NCBI RefSeq assembly: GCF_000964545.1
Contig: NZ_BBVD01000007.1
Location: forward strand, 248,001 to 312,000
Reading direction: 5' to 3'
Length of the DNA stretch: 64,000 nt
DNA from: Comamonas thiooxydans
GTDB taxonomy: Bacteria > Pseudomonadota > Gammaproteobacteria > Burkholderiales > Burkholderiaceae_C
The notes beneath the pieces are model-generated. The model worked only from the letters and a program-made list of their open reading frames with translations. It was not told the origin of the DNA and did no database searches. Below are positions 32,643 through 40,541 of this stretch, piece by piece (the first letter of the stretch is position 1; each line of letters starts with the position of its first letter). The translations under genes were made by a program, and so were the position numbers.

Positions 32643-33854
32643 TCAGGCCACGGTGACCGTCACGGCGTGGTCGGCCCAGCTGGTGTTGTTGTAGCCGCTC
32701 TGGTTTTCACCACGCGTTTCGGGCTGCACATTGCCCTTGACGTCGGTAGCGCGGCTGGCCAGGGTGTAGGTACCCTTGGGCAGCTGTGCCTGCAGCACGA
32801 ACTGGCGCCAGGCGTACTTGCCCATATCGGGGCCAATCAGGCGAGCCTGCTTCCAGGTCTTGCCGCCGTCGATGGAGACTTCCACCCCCTTGACGGCGTT
32901 CATGCCGCCGAAGGCCACGCCCTGAATCTGCACCAGGCCAGAGGCCTGGTTGCCGTCTTCGGGGATGGGGCTGTTGATCCAGGACTTGACGCTCATTTCC
33001 TGCACCGAAGGCTGGCTGGGGTCGCCCTTGCTGCCGGGGGGCGAGATGCGGTAGCCGTGGGACATGATGTGCGCTTCGCTTTCCTTGACGGTAAAGGCCA
33101 GCTGCTTGATGTACTTGATGTTGTTCACGCCGGTGTAGCCGGGCACGATCAGGCGCAGCGGGCCGCCATGGGCCAGAGGCACGGGCTCGCCGTTCATCTC
33201 CCAGGCCAGCAGCGCGTCCTCCATGGCCGACAGAGGCACGGAACGCTCCACCAGCACGCTCTTGGGGTCCAGTCCTGCGGGCAGCACCTCTCCGCCCGTT
33301 CCCGTCATGTAGACCATGCCGTCGGCCACGCCGCCCAGGGCCTTGACCACCTCGCGCACTGGCACGCCGCTCCAGACCACGCAGCCTGCAGCGCCTACGG
33401 TCCATTGCGTGCCGCTGGGCTTGGTGGGGAAGAAGGCGCGGCCATTGCCCGAGCATTGCAGCACCATGGTCACAGTTTCCAGGCCCAGCTTCTTGAGCTC
33501 GCCAACGGTTAGCTTGGCGGGCTTCTTCACGCCATCAATCTGCACCGCCCATGCATCGCGATCGGCCACGATGGACTCGGAAGGCGTGGGCAGGTTGTTG
33601 CGCACATAGAGCTGGTTGGTGGGCGTGACCACGCTGGAGCCAAACGCGCTGCGCTTGGTCTCAATGGTGGTGGAGCTGTGCACGATCACGGCATCGGCAT
33701 TCTTGAAGCCGGCATAGCCGGGTAGAGGCTTGGCTGCGGGTGCAGCGGCCTGTGCCATGGCCTGGCTCTGGAAGCTTGCCAGACCGGCTGCAGCCAGCGC
33801 GCTGGCGCTACCGGCGAGCAGGCGGCGACGTGGCAGAGAGGTGGGTTGTTGCAT
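32643..33854 (-). CDS. sorA: Sulfite dehydrogenase molybdopterin subunit (SorA-like)
   Basis: Periplasmic oxidase of sulfite to sulfate. The 403-residue product has a twin-arginine leader (LPRRRLLAGSASALAAAGLASFQSQAMA), the molybdenum-ligating Cys in VLQCSGNGRAFF (C134), the sulfite-site GCVVWSGVPVREVV and PLAHGGPLRLIVPGYTGVNNIKYI, and a C-terminal dimerisation domain (VEVSIDGGKTWKQARL). This is the sulfite oxidase family; its association with a c-type cytochrome gene points to SorAB rather than SoxCD. It is encoded downstream of an ECF sigma factor and its membrane partner, probably in one operon, which would link sulfite removal to an envelope signal. Confidence 0.85.
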   Translation of the reverse strand: MQQPTSLPRRRLLAGSASALAAAGLASFQSQAMAQAAAPAAKPLPGYAGFKNADAVIVHSSTTIETKRSAFGSSVVTPTNQLYVRNNLPTPSESIVADRDAWAVQIDGVKKPAKLTVGELKKLGLETVTMVLQCSGNGRAFFPTKPSGTQWTVGAAGCVVWSGVPVREVVKALGGVADGMVYMTGTGGEVLPAGLDPKSVLVERSVPLSAMEDALLAWEMNGEPVPLAHGGPLRLIVPGYTGVNNIKYIKQLAFTVKESEAHIMSHGYRISPPGSKGDPSQPSVQEMSVKSWINSPIPEDGNQASGLVQIQGVAFGGMNAVKGVEVSIDGGKTWKQARLIGPDMGKYAWRQFVLQAQLPKGTYTLASRATDVKGNVQPETRGENQSGYNNTSWADHAVTVTVA

Positions 33855-33902
33855 GGGGTCTCCTCGGTAATTTTGGTGAATGATCAGAGCGAAAAATCCG
33901 GT

Positions 33903-34490
33903 TCAGCCATCGACTTTCTCAGGGGCACCCAGAGCGCGCGATGCCACGGCCAGAGCCTGTTTCTTCTGTGCGATCAGCACCAGCGGGCGGCCTTCTCTCG
34001 AACGCACCACCTTCCAGTAGCTGTTGGCCCACCAGCCCTGGCCGTCGGCCATCCGCTGGGGCTGCTCGAAGGCCAGCACGGTAACGATGCCGCCTTTTTC
34101 AAAGAAAGTGGTCAGGTGATAGGCGCGACTGCCGTCGATGTCGCAGGGCCGCATGAGCTGGGTATAACCAGGCAGCTTCTGGTCGACAGGCCAGTCCATA
34201 TGCCTGGCAATCTCGGCCTCCGGGATGAACTGACCACGCAGCGTGCGCTCGTAATACTCATGCTCGATGGCCGAGCGCACCATCTGCGGCGGGCGCAGGC
34301 TCAGCACGCTGCCCGCAGCGACGCTGCCGACGATCACTGCGGCACACAGCACCTGCAGGCCACGACGGGCATGCCATGGCGTGTGGCGCAGCAAATGGGC
34401 CGGCGGCTCGCCGGGCTCGAAAGCCAGCGCCAGCTCGGCACGGGCACGCAGGTCGAAATCGGTGTCTTCGGGGCGGTCTTGGTGTTTCAT
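33903..34490 (-). CDS. Putative anti-sigma factor, single-span membrane protein
   Basis: A 195-residue protein whose start overlaps the sigma-factor stop (ATGA). Residues about 1-45 are a charged cytoplasmic region (DLRARAELALAFEPGEPPAHLLRHTPW), 46-64 form a membrane helix (VLCAAVIVGSVAAGSVLSL), and the remaining ~130 residues are periplasmic. The topology and overlap with an ECF sigma gene mark it as the likely anti-sigma factor, resembling DUF3379-type proteins. The periplasmic part could sense sulfite or redox state; that is inference. Confidence 0.75.
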   Translation of the reverse strand: MKHQDRPEDTDFDLRARAELALAFEPGEPPAHLLRHTPWHARRGLQVLCAAVIVGSVAAGSVLSLRPPQMVRSAIEHEYYERTLRGQFIPEAEIARHMDWPVDQKLPGYTQLMRPCDIDGSRAYHLTTFFEKGGIVTVLAFEQPQRMADGQGWWANSYWKVVRSREGRPLVLIAQKKQALAVASRALGAPEKVDG

Positions 34491-35047
34491 GGTGCGCGCT
34501 TTCTCAGCGGTATCACGCTGGCAGCTGCAGAAGATTCAGTGGCGGCACCGGCGGGATGGCGCGCCGGCTCCTGCAGTGCCGTCTTGAGCGCTTCACGTGC
34601 CCGCGCCAGGCGAGAGAGCACGGTGCCTGGTGCAATATCCAGCGCCTCGGCCATCTGGGCCGTGGGCATGTCGTCAAAGTAGTAAAGCACCAGCACTTCA
34701 CGATGGATGGGGGCAATGCGGCTCAGCGCCTTGACCACGTCCAGTTGCGCATCGAGTGCATCGTGATGATTCACGCCTTGCTCGCAGGCTTCATCCAGAG
34801 ACTCGGTCTGCGATTGCACAGGATCGAAGTGCCTGAAGGCATGGCGGCGCATGATCTGGAACAGCCAGGCCCTGGCCATGCTCTGATCGCACAGCTGGTG
34901 GCGAAAGCGCCAGGCGCTGGTGAAGCAATCCTGCACCACATCCTCGGCCATGGCGCGAGAGCCCGTCAGCGCCCAGGCGCTGCGCAGCAAAAAGCGGTAG
35001 TGCTCGCGCACCCACTGGTTGTAGCGCGACTCGGCGGAGAAGATCAT
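34487..35047 (-). CDS. ECF-family RNA polymerase sigma factor
   Basis: A 186-residue ECF sigma factor. Region 2 is LLRSAWALTGSRAMAEDVVQDCFTSAWRFRHQLCDQSMARAWLFQIMRRHAFRH and region 4 is LSRIAPIHREVLVLYYFDDMPTAQMAEALDIAPGTVLSRLARAREALKTAL. It overlaps the putative anti-sigma gene by four bases, with sorA and sorB following, so it probably drives its own operon. No clear Shine-Dalgarno site is visible. Confidence 0.9.
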   Translation of the reverse strand: MIFSAESRYNQWVREHYRFLLRSAWALTGSRAMAEDVVQDCFTSAWRFRHQLCDQSMARAWLFQIMRRHAFRHFDPVQSQTESLDEACEQGVNHHDALDAQLDVVKALSRIAPIHREVLVLYYFDDMPTAQMAEALDIAPGTVLSRLARAREALKTALQEPARHPAGAATESSAAASVIPLRKRAP

Positions 35048-35099
35048 GGTGCTAAAGAGCGCAGGTTTGCAGCTTTCATTCCATGCCGCTGCAAATATT

Positions 35100-35142
35100 G
35101 TTTGAGGCTCCGCCCCTCAAAATAACAAAAACAGCCTCAAAC
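35100..35142. other. 10-bp inverted repeat between araC and sigma-factor genes
   Basis: GTTTGAGGCT (35100-35109) and AGCCTCAAAC (35133-35142) are perfect inverted repeats with a 23-base loop, between two co-directional leftward genes. The T-run after it is poor, so it is a doubtful terminator. Confidence 0.45.
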
Positions 35143-35152
35143 CCTTTTGCAC

Positions 35153-35169
35153 AAAGCGCTAGCAGCTAT
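35153..35169. repeat. Copy of dispersed intergenic repeat (AGCAGCTAT type)
   Basis: AAAGCGCTAGCAGCTAT overlaps the end of the araC-type gene and matches the element at 7346. Confidence 0.45.
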
Positions 35170-36047
35170 ACATTTTGCGCATGCATGCCGAAAAATTGTG
35201 CCGGAGGCATACCCACCGTGCGGCGCACCATGGCGCTGAAGGCGCTGGGACTGTAGTCCAGCTCGGCCGCAATGCGCTGAATCGGCCAGTTGCGCGCTGC
35301 CAGGCTGACGGCATGGGCCAGCACCACCTGCTGGCGCCACTGGGTAAAACTGCATTCCAGCTGCTGGCGAAACAGTCGCGCCACGGTGCGCGGACTAGCC
35401 CCGGTATCGCGCGCCCAGCCCTCCAGCGTCTCGTTGCGCGTGGGATCGGCCAGCACGGCCTCGCAGAGCTGGCGCAAGCGCTTGTCCTGGGGCAGGTTCA
35501 CGCCCAGCTGCACGGCACTGGCACGGCGCAGCTCGTCGAGCAGCAGCTGGCTCAGATGGTGCTCGCGTGCCCTGTCCTGCTCGCACAGCTGCTGGCTGTC
35601 ATCGGGCAGCGTGGGCAGCTCGCGCACCACGGCGCGCAGCAGATCCGAGGCATTGAGCACCCGGCACTGGCGCCAGGCCGCCTCTTCGCCGGGGGCCACA
35701 TCGGGGCCGCAACGCCCCTGGGTCTGAAAGAAGTACAAGGTGCGCAGATCGGCGCTTTCCACCATGGTCACGGCATGCTCCATGCCCGGCGGCACCCACA
35801 GCACGCGCGAGGGCGGCACGATATAGGTGCCCTGCGCTACCGTCAGGCGTATGGTGCCCGTGGTGGAGATGGCCAGCTGCCCCCAGGGATGACGGTGCGG
35901 CTTGACCTGGGTGTCGGCCTCCAGCCAGCGGCATTTGGCACGCACCGGACGCTGTGCCGTGGGTATGTAGAGATGGGGTGTCAGCGTCTCCACATAGGCG
36001 CTGGCCTTGCCTGCGCGCAGGGGCTCGGGGTCGTGGAGGCTGGACAT
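35166..36047 (-). CDS. AraC-family regulator with N-terminal cupin domain
   Basis: A 293-residue regulator. The N-terminal cupin-like part (VKPHRHPWGQLAISTTGTIRLTVAQGTYIVPPSRVLWVPPGMEHAV) resembles the ligand-binding half of many AraC proteins, and the C-terminal DNA-binding part has two helix-turn-helices (LEGWARDTGASPRTVARLFRQQLECSFTQWRQQV and IQRIAAELDYSPSAFSAMVRRTVGMPPAQFF). The start at 36047 (MSSLHDPE) gives family length. It is divergent from an MFS transporter gene with only 78 bases between, containing two interleaved inverted repeats, so it very likely controls that transporter. Confidence 0.88.
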   Translation of the reverse strand: MSSLHDPEPLRAGKASAYVETLTPHLYIPTAQRPVRAKCRWLEADTQVKPHRHPWGQLAISTTGTIRLTVAQGTYIVPPSRVLWVPPGMEHAVTMVESADLRTLYFFQTQGRCGPDVAPGEEAAWRQCRVLNASDLLRAVVRELPTLPDDSQQLCEQDRAREHHLSQLLLDELRRASAVQLGVNLPQDKRLRQLCEAVLADPTRNETLEGWARDTGASPRTVARLFRQQLECSFTQWRQQVVLAHAVSLAARNWPIQRIAAELDYSPSAFSAMVRRTVGMPPAQFFGMHAQNV

Positions 36048-36063
36048 GATGGTTTGGCTGGCT

Positions 36064-36112
36064 TGCGATAGCAATTGGCAGACTATCGCATACAAGACGC
36101 GAGCAGTCTGCC
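36064..36112. promoter_or_regulatory. Two interleaved inverted repeats in the araC-MFS divergent gap
   Basis: TGCGATAG (36064-36071) pairs with CTATCGCA (36083-36090), and GGCAGACT (36077-36084) pairs with AGTCTGCC (36105-36112); both are perfect and they overlap by two bases. They occupy most of the 78-base gap and are probably the binding sites of the AraC regulator. Confidence 0.55.
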
Positions 36113-36125
36113 TAAGATGCGACAT

Positions 36126-37403
36126 ATGAACCGCCCTGCCTCCACAACACCTCAAAACCAGGCGCCAGAGACACTGCGCAGTGACGCGCGCACCATCAGC
36201 CTCATCGGTCTGGCCCATGGCTCGTCGCATTTCTTCCATCTGCTGCTGCCGCCGTTGTTTCCCTGGCTGATCAAGGACTTCGGCTACAGCTATGCCGAGC
36301 TCAGCGTCATGGTCTCGCTGTTCTTCATTGTTTCCGGCACCGGCCAGGCACTGGCCGGCTTTGCGGTGGACCGCTTTGGCGCACGCCCGATTCTCTTTGC
36401 CGCCCTCGGCAGCTTTGTGGTGGCAGGCCTGATTGCCAGCACGGCCCAAGGCTACAGCATGCTGCTGGCTGCCTCCTTTTTTGCGGGCCTGGGCAATGCG
36501 CCCTTCCACCCCGTGGACTTCACCATCCTCAACAAGCGCGTGTCGCAGCAGCGCATAGGCCATGCGTTCTCGGTACATGGCCTGTCCGGCAATCTAGGCT
36601 GGGCGCTGGCGCCGCTATTCATGGCGGGCATCACCACGGCCACGGGCTCCTGGCGCCTGGCCTGCCTGGGCGGAGCCCTCTGCGCAGCCGTGGTGCTGGC
36701 CATCATGGTCTTCAACCGCGACGCGCTCGATGATCGCGCCGAATCCGCCGGAGCTGCCGCCAAGCCGGCCGCCGGAGCCATTGCCGCACCTCAGGAACAC
36801 CCCATGGCCTTCATGAAGCTGCCATCGGTGTGGCTGTGCTTTTCCTTCTTCTTCTGGAGCACCTGCGCGCTCAGTGCCATCCAGAGCTTTGCCAGCCCGG
36901 CCCTGCAATCCATGTACGGCCTGCCGCTTTCCGTGACGGCGCTGATCGTCACCGGCTATATGCTGTGCGGCGCTGCCGGCATGGTCGTGGGCGGCTTTCT
37001 GGTCGGCCGCGTGCAGCGGCTGGAAAAGGTGATCTCCATCTGCATGCTGGGCTCGGGCCTGTTGCTGTTTGTCGTCGGAACGGGCTGGCTACCCGGCATG
37101 GTGGCGGTGGTCGTGGCCTCAGTCGCCGGTCTGGGCACGGGCCTGGCCGGCCCCTCGCGCGACATGCTGATCAAGCGCGCAGCGCCCCCCGGCGCCACGG
37201 GCCGCGTCTACGGCACGGTGTATTCGGGCCTGGATCTGGGCTTTTGCCTGGCGGCGCCGGTCTTCGGCTACATGCTGGACCACCAGATGACCAACGCAGT
37301 GTTCTATGGCTCGGCAATTGCGCTTGTACTGTCTGTGGTCTCGGCCGTCATCGTCGGCGACGGTGTGAGCAAGAAGACCAAGGCCCATCTGGCGGCGGCC
37401 TGA
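36126..37403 (+). CDS. MFS transporter
   Basis: A 425-residue major facilitator with about 12 hydrophobic helices. The loop 2-3 motif appears as GFAVDRFGARP and the start ISLIGLAHGSSHFFHLLLPPLFPWLIKDFGYSYAEL resembles the fosmidomycin-resistance/oxalate-formate branch. The substrate is not evident. The start at 36126 (MNRPAST) is chosen; an in-frame ATG three codons earlier is possible. It is controlled presumably by the divergent AraC protein and is followed by a terminator. Confidence 0.85.
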   Translation: MNRPASTTPQNQAPETLRSDARTISLIGLAHGSSHFFHLLLPPLFPWLIKDFGYSYAELSVMVSLFFIVSGTGQALAGFAVDRFGARPILFAALGSFVVAGLIASTAQGYSMLLAASFFAGLGNAPFHPVDFTILNKRVSQQRIGHAFSVHGLSGNLGWALAPLFMAGITTATGSWRLACLGGALCAAVVLAIMVFNRDALDDRAESAGAAAKPAAGAIAAPQEHPMAFMKLPSVWLCFSFFFWSTCALSAIQSFASPALQSMYGLPLSVTALIVTGYMLCGAAGMVVGGFLVGRVQRLEKVISICMLGSGLLLFVVGTGWLPGMVAVVVASVAGLGTGLAGPSRDMLIKRAAPPGATGRVYGTVYSGLDLGFCLAAPVFGYMLDHQMTNAVFYGSAIALVLSVVSAVIVGDGVSKKTKAHLAAA

Positions 37404-37422
37404 GCAAACGGCGCAACCCACC

Positions 37423-37456
37423 AAGCCCTGCCCGCGCAAGCTGCAGGGCTTTTTTG
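37423..37456 (+). terminator. Terminator after the MFS gene
   Basis: AAGCCCTGC and GCAGGGCTT pair across an 11-base loop and are followed by a T-run, 20 bases after the stop. Confidence 0.85.
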
Positions 37457-37614
37457 TCGGCGCGAGAGATCAAGTTACCCTGGTATTTATCCCTAGGTCG
37501 GCAGCCCGGAGGCCGCAAACACCGCTGCTAAGCTGAATTCCCTCAGCGGCGCATCACGCCGCTTTCCTGCCGCGGCCCTATCCGGGAGCGGCCCGCCCCC
37601 CAAGGAGAATTTCT

Positions 37615-38901
37615 ATGCGTTGGAACACGCCCTCTGCCCCTTTGCTGCGCGCCCTGCCCCTGGCCCTGGTGCTGGCCTTCGGCTCTGCCCAGGCTGCCCC
37701 TCAGGCCGAATGGCTGGAGCATGCGAAAAAGGAGCAGCAGCCCTATCTGGATACGCTGCGCGATCTGGTGCACATCGAGTCCGGCAGCAAGGATGTGGCG
37801 GGCGTGAAGAAGATCGCCGAGTACATCGCGGGCAAGCTGCGCGCGCAGGGCGGCAAGGTCGAGGTGATCGAGCCCAGCGACATCTACCGCCTCGATGACA
37901 CGCCCGAGAAAGTCGGCCCCATGGTGCATGCCGAATTCAAGGGCAAGGGCAGCAGCCGCATCATGCTGATCGCGCATATGGACACCGTCTATCTGCCCGG
38001 CATGATCAAGGACCAGCCCTTTCGCATCGACGGCGACAAGGCCTATGGCCTGGGCATTGCCGACGACAAGCAGGGCGTGGCCCTGATCATGCATATCGTG
38101 CCCCTGCTCAAGAAGCTGGGCATCGAGGACTACGGTACGCTCACGGTGCTGATCAACGGCGACGAGGAAATCAGCTCGCCCGGAGCACGCAGCACCATCA
38201 CCCGCCTGGGGGCCGAGCAGGACGCCGTGTTCAGCTTTGAAGGCGGCGGCACCGACGGCAGCCTGCGCCTGGCCACCAGCGGCATCGGCGCCGCCTACCT
38301 CAAGGTCACGGGCAAGGCATCTCATGCGGGCGCCAAGCCCGAAGACGGCGTGAATGCGCTGTACGAGATGTCGCATCAGTTGCTGCAGATGAAGGATCTG
38401 TCCCAGCCCCAGGACGGCCTCAAGCTCAACTGGACGGTGTCGAAGGCCGGCACCAACCGCAATGTGGTTCCCGCCGAAGCCACGGCCCAGGCCGATGCCC
38501 GCGCACTGCGCGTGGCCGACTTCACGGCGCTGGAAAAAGCCATGCAGGACAAGATCGGCAACAAGCTGCTCCCCGCCAGCAAGGTGGAGCTGAAATTCGA
38601 AGTGCGCCGCCCACCGCTGGAGGCCAATGCCACGGCACGCAAACTGGCCGCCCATGCCCAGGGCATTTATGAGCAGGAACTGAAGCTGCCGATGAAGGTC
38701 ATGGACAAGGCCACGGGTGGCGGCACGGATGCGGCTTTCGCGGCCCTCAAGGCCAAGGGCGGCGTGATCGAGGGCTTCGGCCTGTCGGGCTATGGCGCGC
38801 ATTCCAACGATGCCGAATACGTGCAGATCAACACCATCGCACCGCGCCTGTATCTGGCCGCCCGCATGATCCAGGACCTGTCGCGCGGCCAGATCAAGTA
38901 A
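37615..38901 (+). CDS. Secreted M20 metallopeptidase, glutamate carboxypeptidase (CPG2)-like
   Basis: A 428-residue zinc peptidase with a signal peptide (LPLALVLAFGSAQA). Metal ligands and catalytic residues are in MLIAHMDTVYLPG, GLGIADDKQG, INGDEEISSPGA and FSFEGGG, with a later dimerisation-domain GKASHAGAKPEDG and a C-terminal SGYGAHSNDAEYV that supplies the last His. The closest group is carboxypeptidase G2, which removes C-terminal glutamate from folates and N-acyl amino acids in the periplasm. The GGAG at 37601-37604 precedes the ATG. Confidence 0.87.
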   Translation: MRWNTPSAPLLRALPLALVLAFGSAQAAPQAEWLEHAKKEQQPYLDTLRDLVHIESGSKDVAGVKKIAEYIAGKLRAQGGKVEVIEPSDIYRLDDTPEKVGPMVHAEFKGKGSSRIMLIAHMDTVYLPGMIKDQPFRIDGDKAYGLGIADDKQGVALIMHIVPLLKKLGIEDYGTLTVLINGDEEISSPGARSTITRLGAEQDAVFSFEGGGTDGSLRLATSGIGAAYLKVTGKASHAGAKPEDGVNALYEMSHQLLQMKDLSQPQDGLKLNWTVSKAGTNRNVVPAEATAQADARALRVADFTALEKAMQDKIGNKLLPASKVELKFEVRRPPLEANATARKLAAHAQGIYEQELKLPMKVMDKATGGGTDAAFAALKAKGGVIEGFGLSGYGAHSNDAEYVQINTIAPRLYLAARMIQDLSRGQIK

Positions 38902-38905
38902 GCGG

Positions 38906-38932
38906 TTTTGATAGCGGCTTTCGCTTGATTTG
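38906..38932. repeat. Copy of dispersed intergenic repeat (GATAGC type)
   Basis: TTTTGATAGC is followed by GGCTTTCGCTTGATTTG; a partner CATAAGCTATCTGAAAATCAA lies 20-40 bases on. It resembles the elements at 3552 and 53273. Confidence 0.45.
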
Positions 38933-38965
38933 CTTCAGTTTTTGTACATAAGCTATCTGAAAATC

Positions 38966-38996
38966 AAAAGGAGCTTACGCTGTAAGCTCCTTTTTT
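38966..38996 (+). terminator. Terminator after the M20 peptidase gene
   Basis: GGAGCTTAC (38970-38978) and GTAAGCTCC (38982-38990) form a perfect stem followed by six T. Confidence 0.88.
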
Positions 38997-39169
38997 ATTT
39001 CCAGCTACTTACGCGAACAGAAAGACACAGCCGTCATTTCCATCGAGAGCACACCCTGCCTGATCTGAATTGGCGTAATCCGTATTTCCAAGCTTCTGTC
39101 GCCTAGCCAACAGACCGCTGGCGCGCGAGTCTCTACATTCATCGAATCAACGATGAAGGAGAGTCGCCC

Positions 39170-39943
39170 GTGAGCCAAGAGCCCTTGAACATCCCCAGCG
39201 TGCAGCATCTGGTCAGCCCCGAAGAGTGGCAACTGCGCGTGGATCTGGCCGCCTGCTACCGGCTGGTGGCGCTGTACGGCTGGAGCGATCTGGTCTTCAC
39301 CCACATCAGCGCACGGCTGCCGGGCCCCGGACATCACTTTCTCATCAACCCCTACGGGCTGATGTTCGACGAGATCACGGCATCCTCGCTGATCAAGGTG
39401 GACCTGGGCTGCAACAAGCTCATGGACTCGCCCTTCCCCGTGAACCCGGCCGGCTTCGTCATCCACAGCGCCGTGCACGAGGCTCGCGCCGATGCACAAT
39501 GCGTGATCCATACCCACACGCGCGCCGGCGTGGCCGTGGCGGCCCAGAAGCAAGGTCTGCTGCCCATCAGCCAGCAAAGCACGTTTGTCCTGGGGTCCCT
39601 GGCCTATCACGTCTACGAAGGCGTGGCCTTTCGCGAGGACGAGAAGCCGCGCCTGCTGGCCGACATGGGCGAGGCCAACTTCCTCATGCTGCGCAACCAC
39701 GGTCTGCTGACCTGCGGCCCCACGATTGCCGACGCCTTTCTGTCCATGTACGTCTTCGAGTCCGCCTGCCAAATCCAGATCTCGGCCCAGTCCGGCGGCG
39801 CCGAACTCACCGAGGTCGACCCGCAGATTCTGCAAGGCATCGCCCATGCCATGAAGGTACAGACCGGCGGCATGGGCGGCCAGTTTGCCTGGCCCGCCCT
39901 GCTGCGCAAGCTCGACAGAATCGACCCCGGCTACCGCAGTTAG
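39170..39943 (+). CDS. Class II aldolase/adducin family protein (GTG start)
   Basis: A 257-residue protein of the class II aldolase/adducin family. The metal-binding His triad is visible in CVIHTHTRAGVAVAAQKQGLLP and MLRNHGLLTCG, and the substrate-binding start is TAATHISARLPG-like (VFTHISARLPGPGHHFLINPYGLMFDEI). These enzymes cleave or epimerise sugar phosphates; this one's substrate is unknown and the family has many members without phosphate substrates. Start is GTG at 39170, seven bases after AAGGAGAG; the ATG just before is out of frame and meets a stop. It stands alone between terminators. Confidence 0.8.
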   Translation: MSQEPLNIPSVQHLVSPEEWQLRVDLAACYRLVALYGWSDLVFTHISARLPGPGHHFLINPYGLMFDEITASSLIKVDLGCNKLMDSPFPVNPAGFVIHSAVHEARADAQCVIHTHTRAGVAVAAQKQGLLPISQQSTFVLGSLAYHVYEGVAFREDEKPRLLADMGEANFLMLRNHGLLTCGPTIADAFLSMYVFESACQIQISAQSGGAELTEVDPQILQGIAHAMKVQTGGMGGQFAWPALLRKLDRIDPGYRS

Positions 39944-39960
39944 AACACCGCTCCGGAATC

Positions 39961-39992
39961 AAAAAAGGGCATCCAGATGGATGCCCTTTTTT
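39961..39992. terminator. Bidirectional terminator between aldolase-family and GNAT genes
   Basis: AAAAAGGGCATCC and GGATGCCCTTTTTT form a long perfect stem around AGAT, with A and T runs on both sides, between convergent genes. Confidence 0.88.
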
Positions 39993-39998
39993 GCAGCA

Positions 39999-40541
39999 TC
40001 AGCTGCGGCGAATACGGTAGAGACAGTGCTCAGCAAGCGCGTGGCCGGATGGCAGATCAGGGTGCATGAATGTCTGCGCATCGGGCTGCATTCCCAGGCG
40101 CTGCATTACGGCCTGTGAGGGTTTGTTCGGCACCGCCGTGAACGCCACAACTTCATCCAGCTGCAGCTCATTCCACGCAAAATCCAGCGCGGCTCTTGCG
40201 CCCTCTGTCGCCAGACCTTTGCCCCAGTATGGCCGGGCCAGCCGCCAGCCCACTTCCACGCAGGGTGAAAACGGTAGCTCTGCTGCGGGAGTGTGCAAGC
40301 CAATCATTCCTGCCAAGTGCCCGGTGGCTCTATCTTGCGCAACCCAGAATCCCCAGCCACGCTCGGCAATCAGAGCCTCGGCCTTGGCGGCCAGGGCATC
40401 GCTGGCCTGTCTGTCCAGCACGTTGGGGAAGTAGCGCATGACTTGCGTGTCCGCATTGAGCGCGGCAAACTCCGGCAGATCCTGCGGCGTCCATTGCCGC
40501 AGAATCAGCCTTGGTGTGGTAAGGCACTCAGACTTCGCCAC
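39999..40541 (-). CDS. GNAT-family N-acetyltransferase, RimJ/RimL-like
   Basis: A 180-residue acetyltransferase: TPRLILRQWTPQDLPEFAALNADTQVMRYFP, GMIGLHTPAAELPFSPCVEVGWRLARPYWGKGLATEGARAAL (acetyl-CoA-binding motif A with GKGLATEG) and VVAFTAVPNKPSQAVMQRLGM (motif B). It is like ribosomal-protein acetyltransferases RimJ/RimL but the substrate is unknown. Its start overlaps the parB stop by 14 bases, so it belongs to the leftward parAB operon. Confidence 0.85.
   Translation of the reverse strand: MAKSECLTTPRLILRQWTPQDLPEFAALNADTQVMRYFPNVLDRQASDALAAKAEALIAERGWGFWVAQDRATGHLAGMIGLHTPAAELPFSPCVEVGWRLARPYWGKGLATEGARAALDFAWNELQLDEVVAFTAVPNKPSQAVMQRLGMQPDAQTFMHPDLPSGHALAEHCLYRIRRS

Noticed and set aside
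35055..35082. GGAATG-N16-GCTCTT on the minus strand as an ECF-type autoregulated promoter
   Set aside because: The hexamers only weakly resemble ECF promoters, and transcription would begin almost at the start codon.
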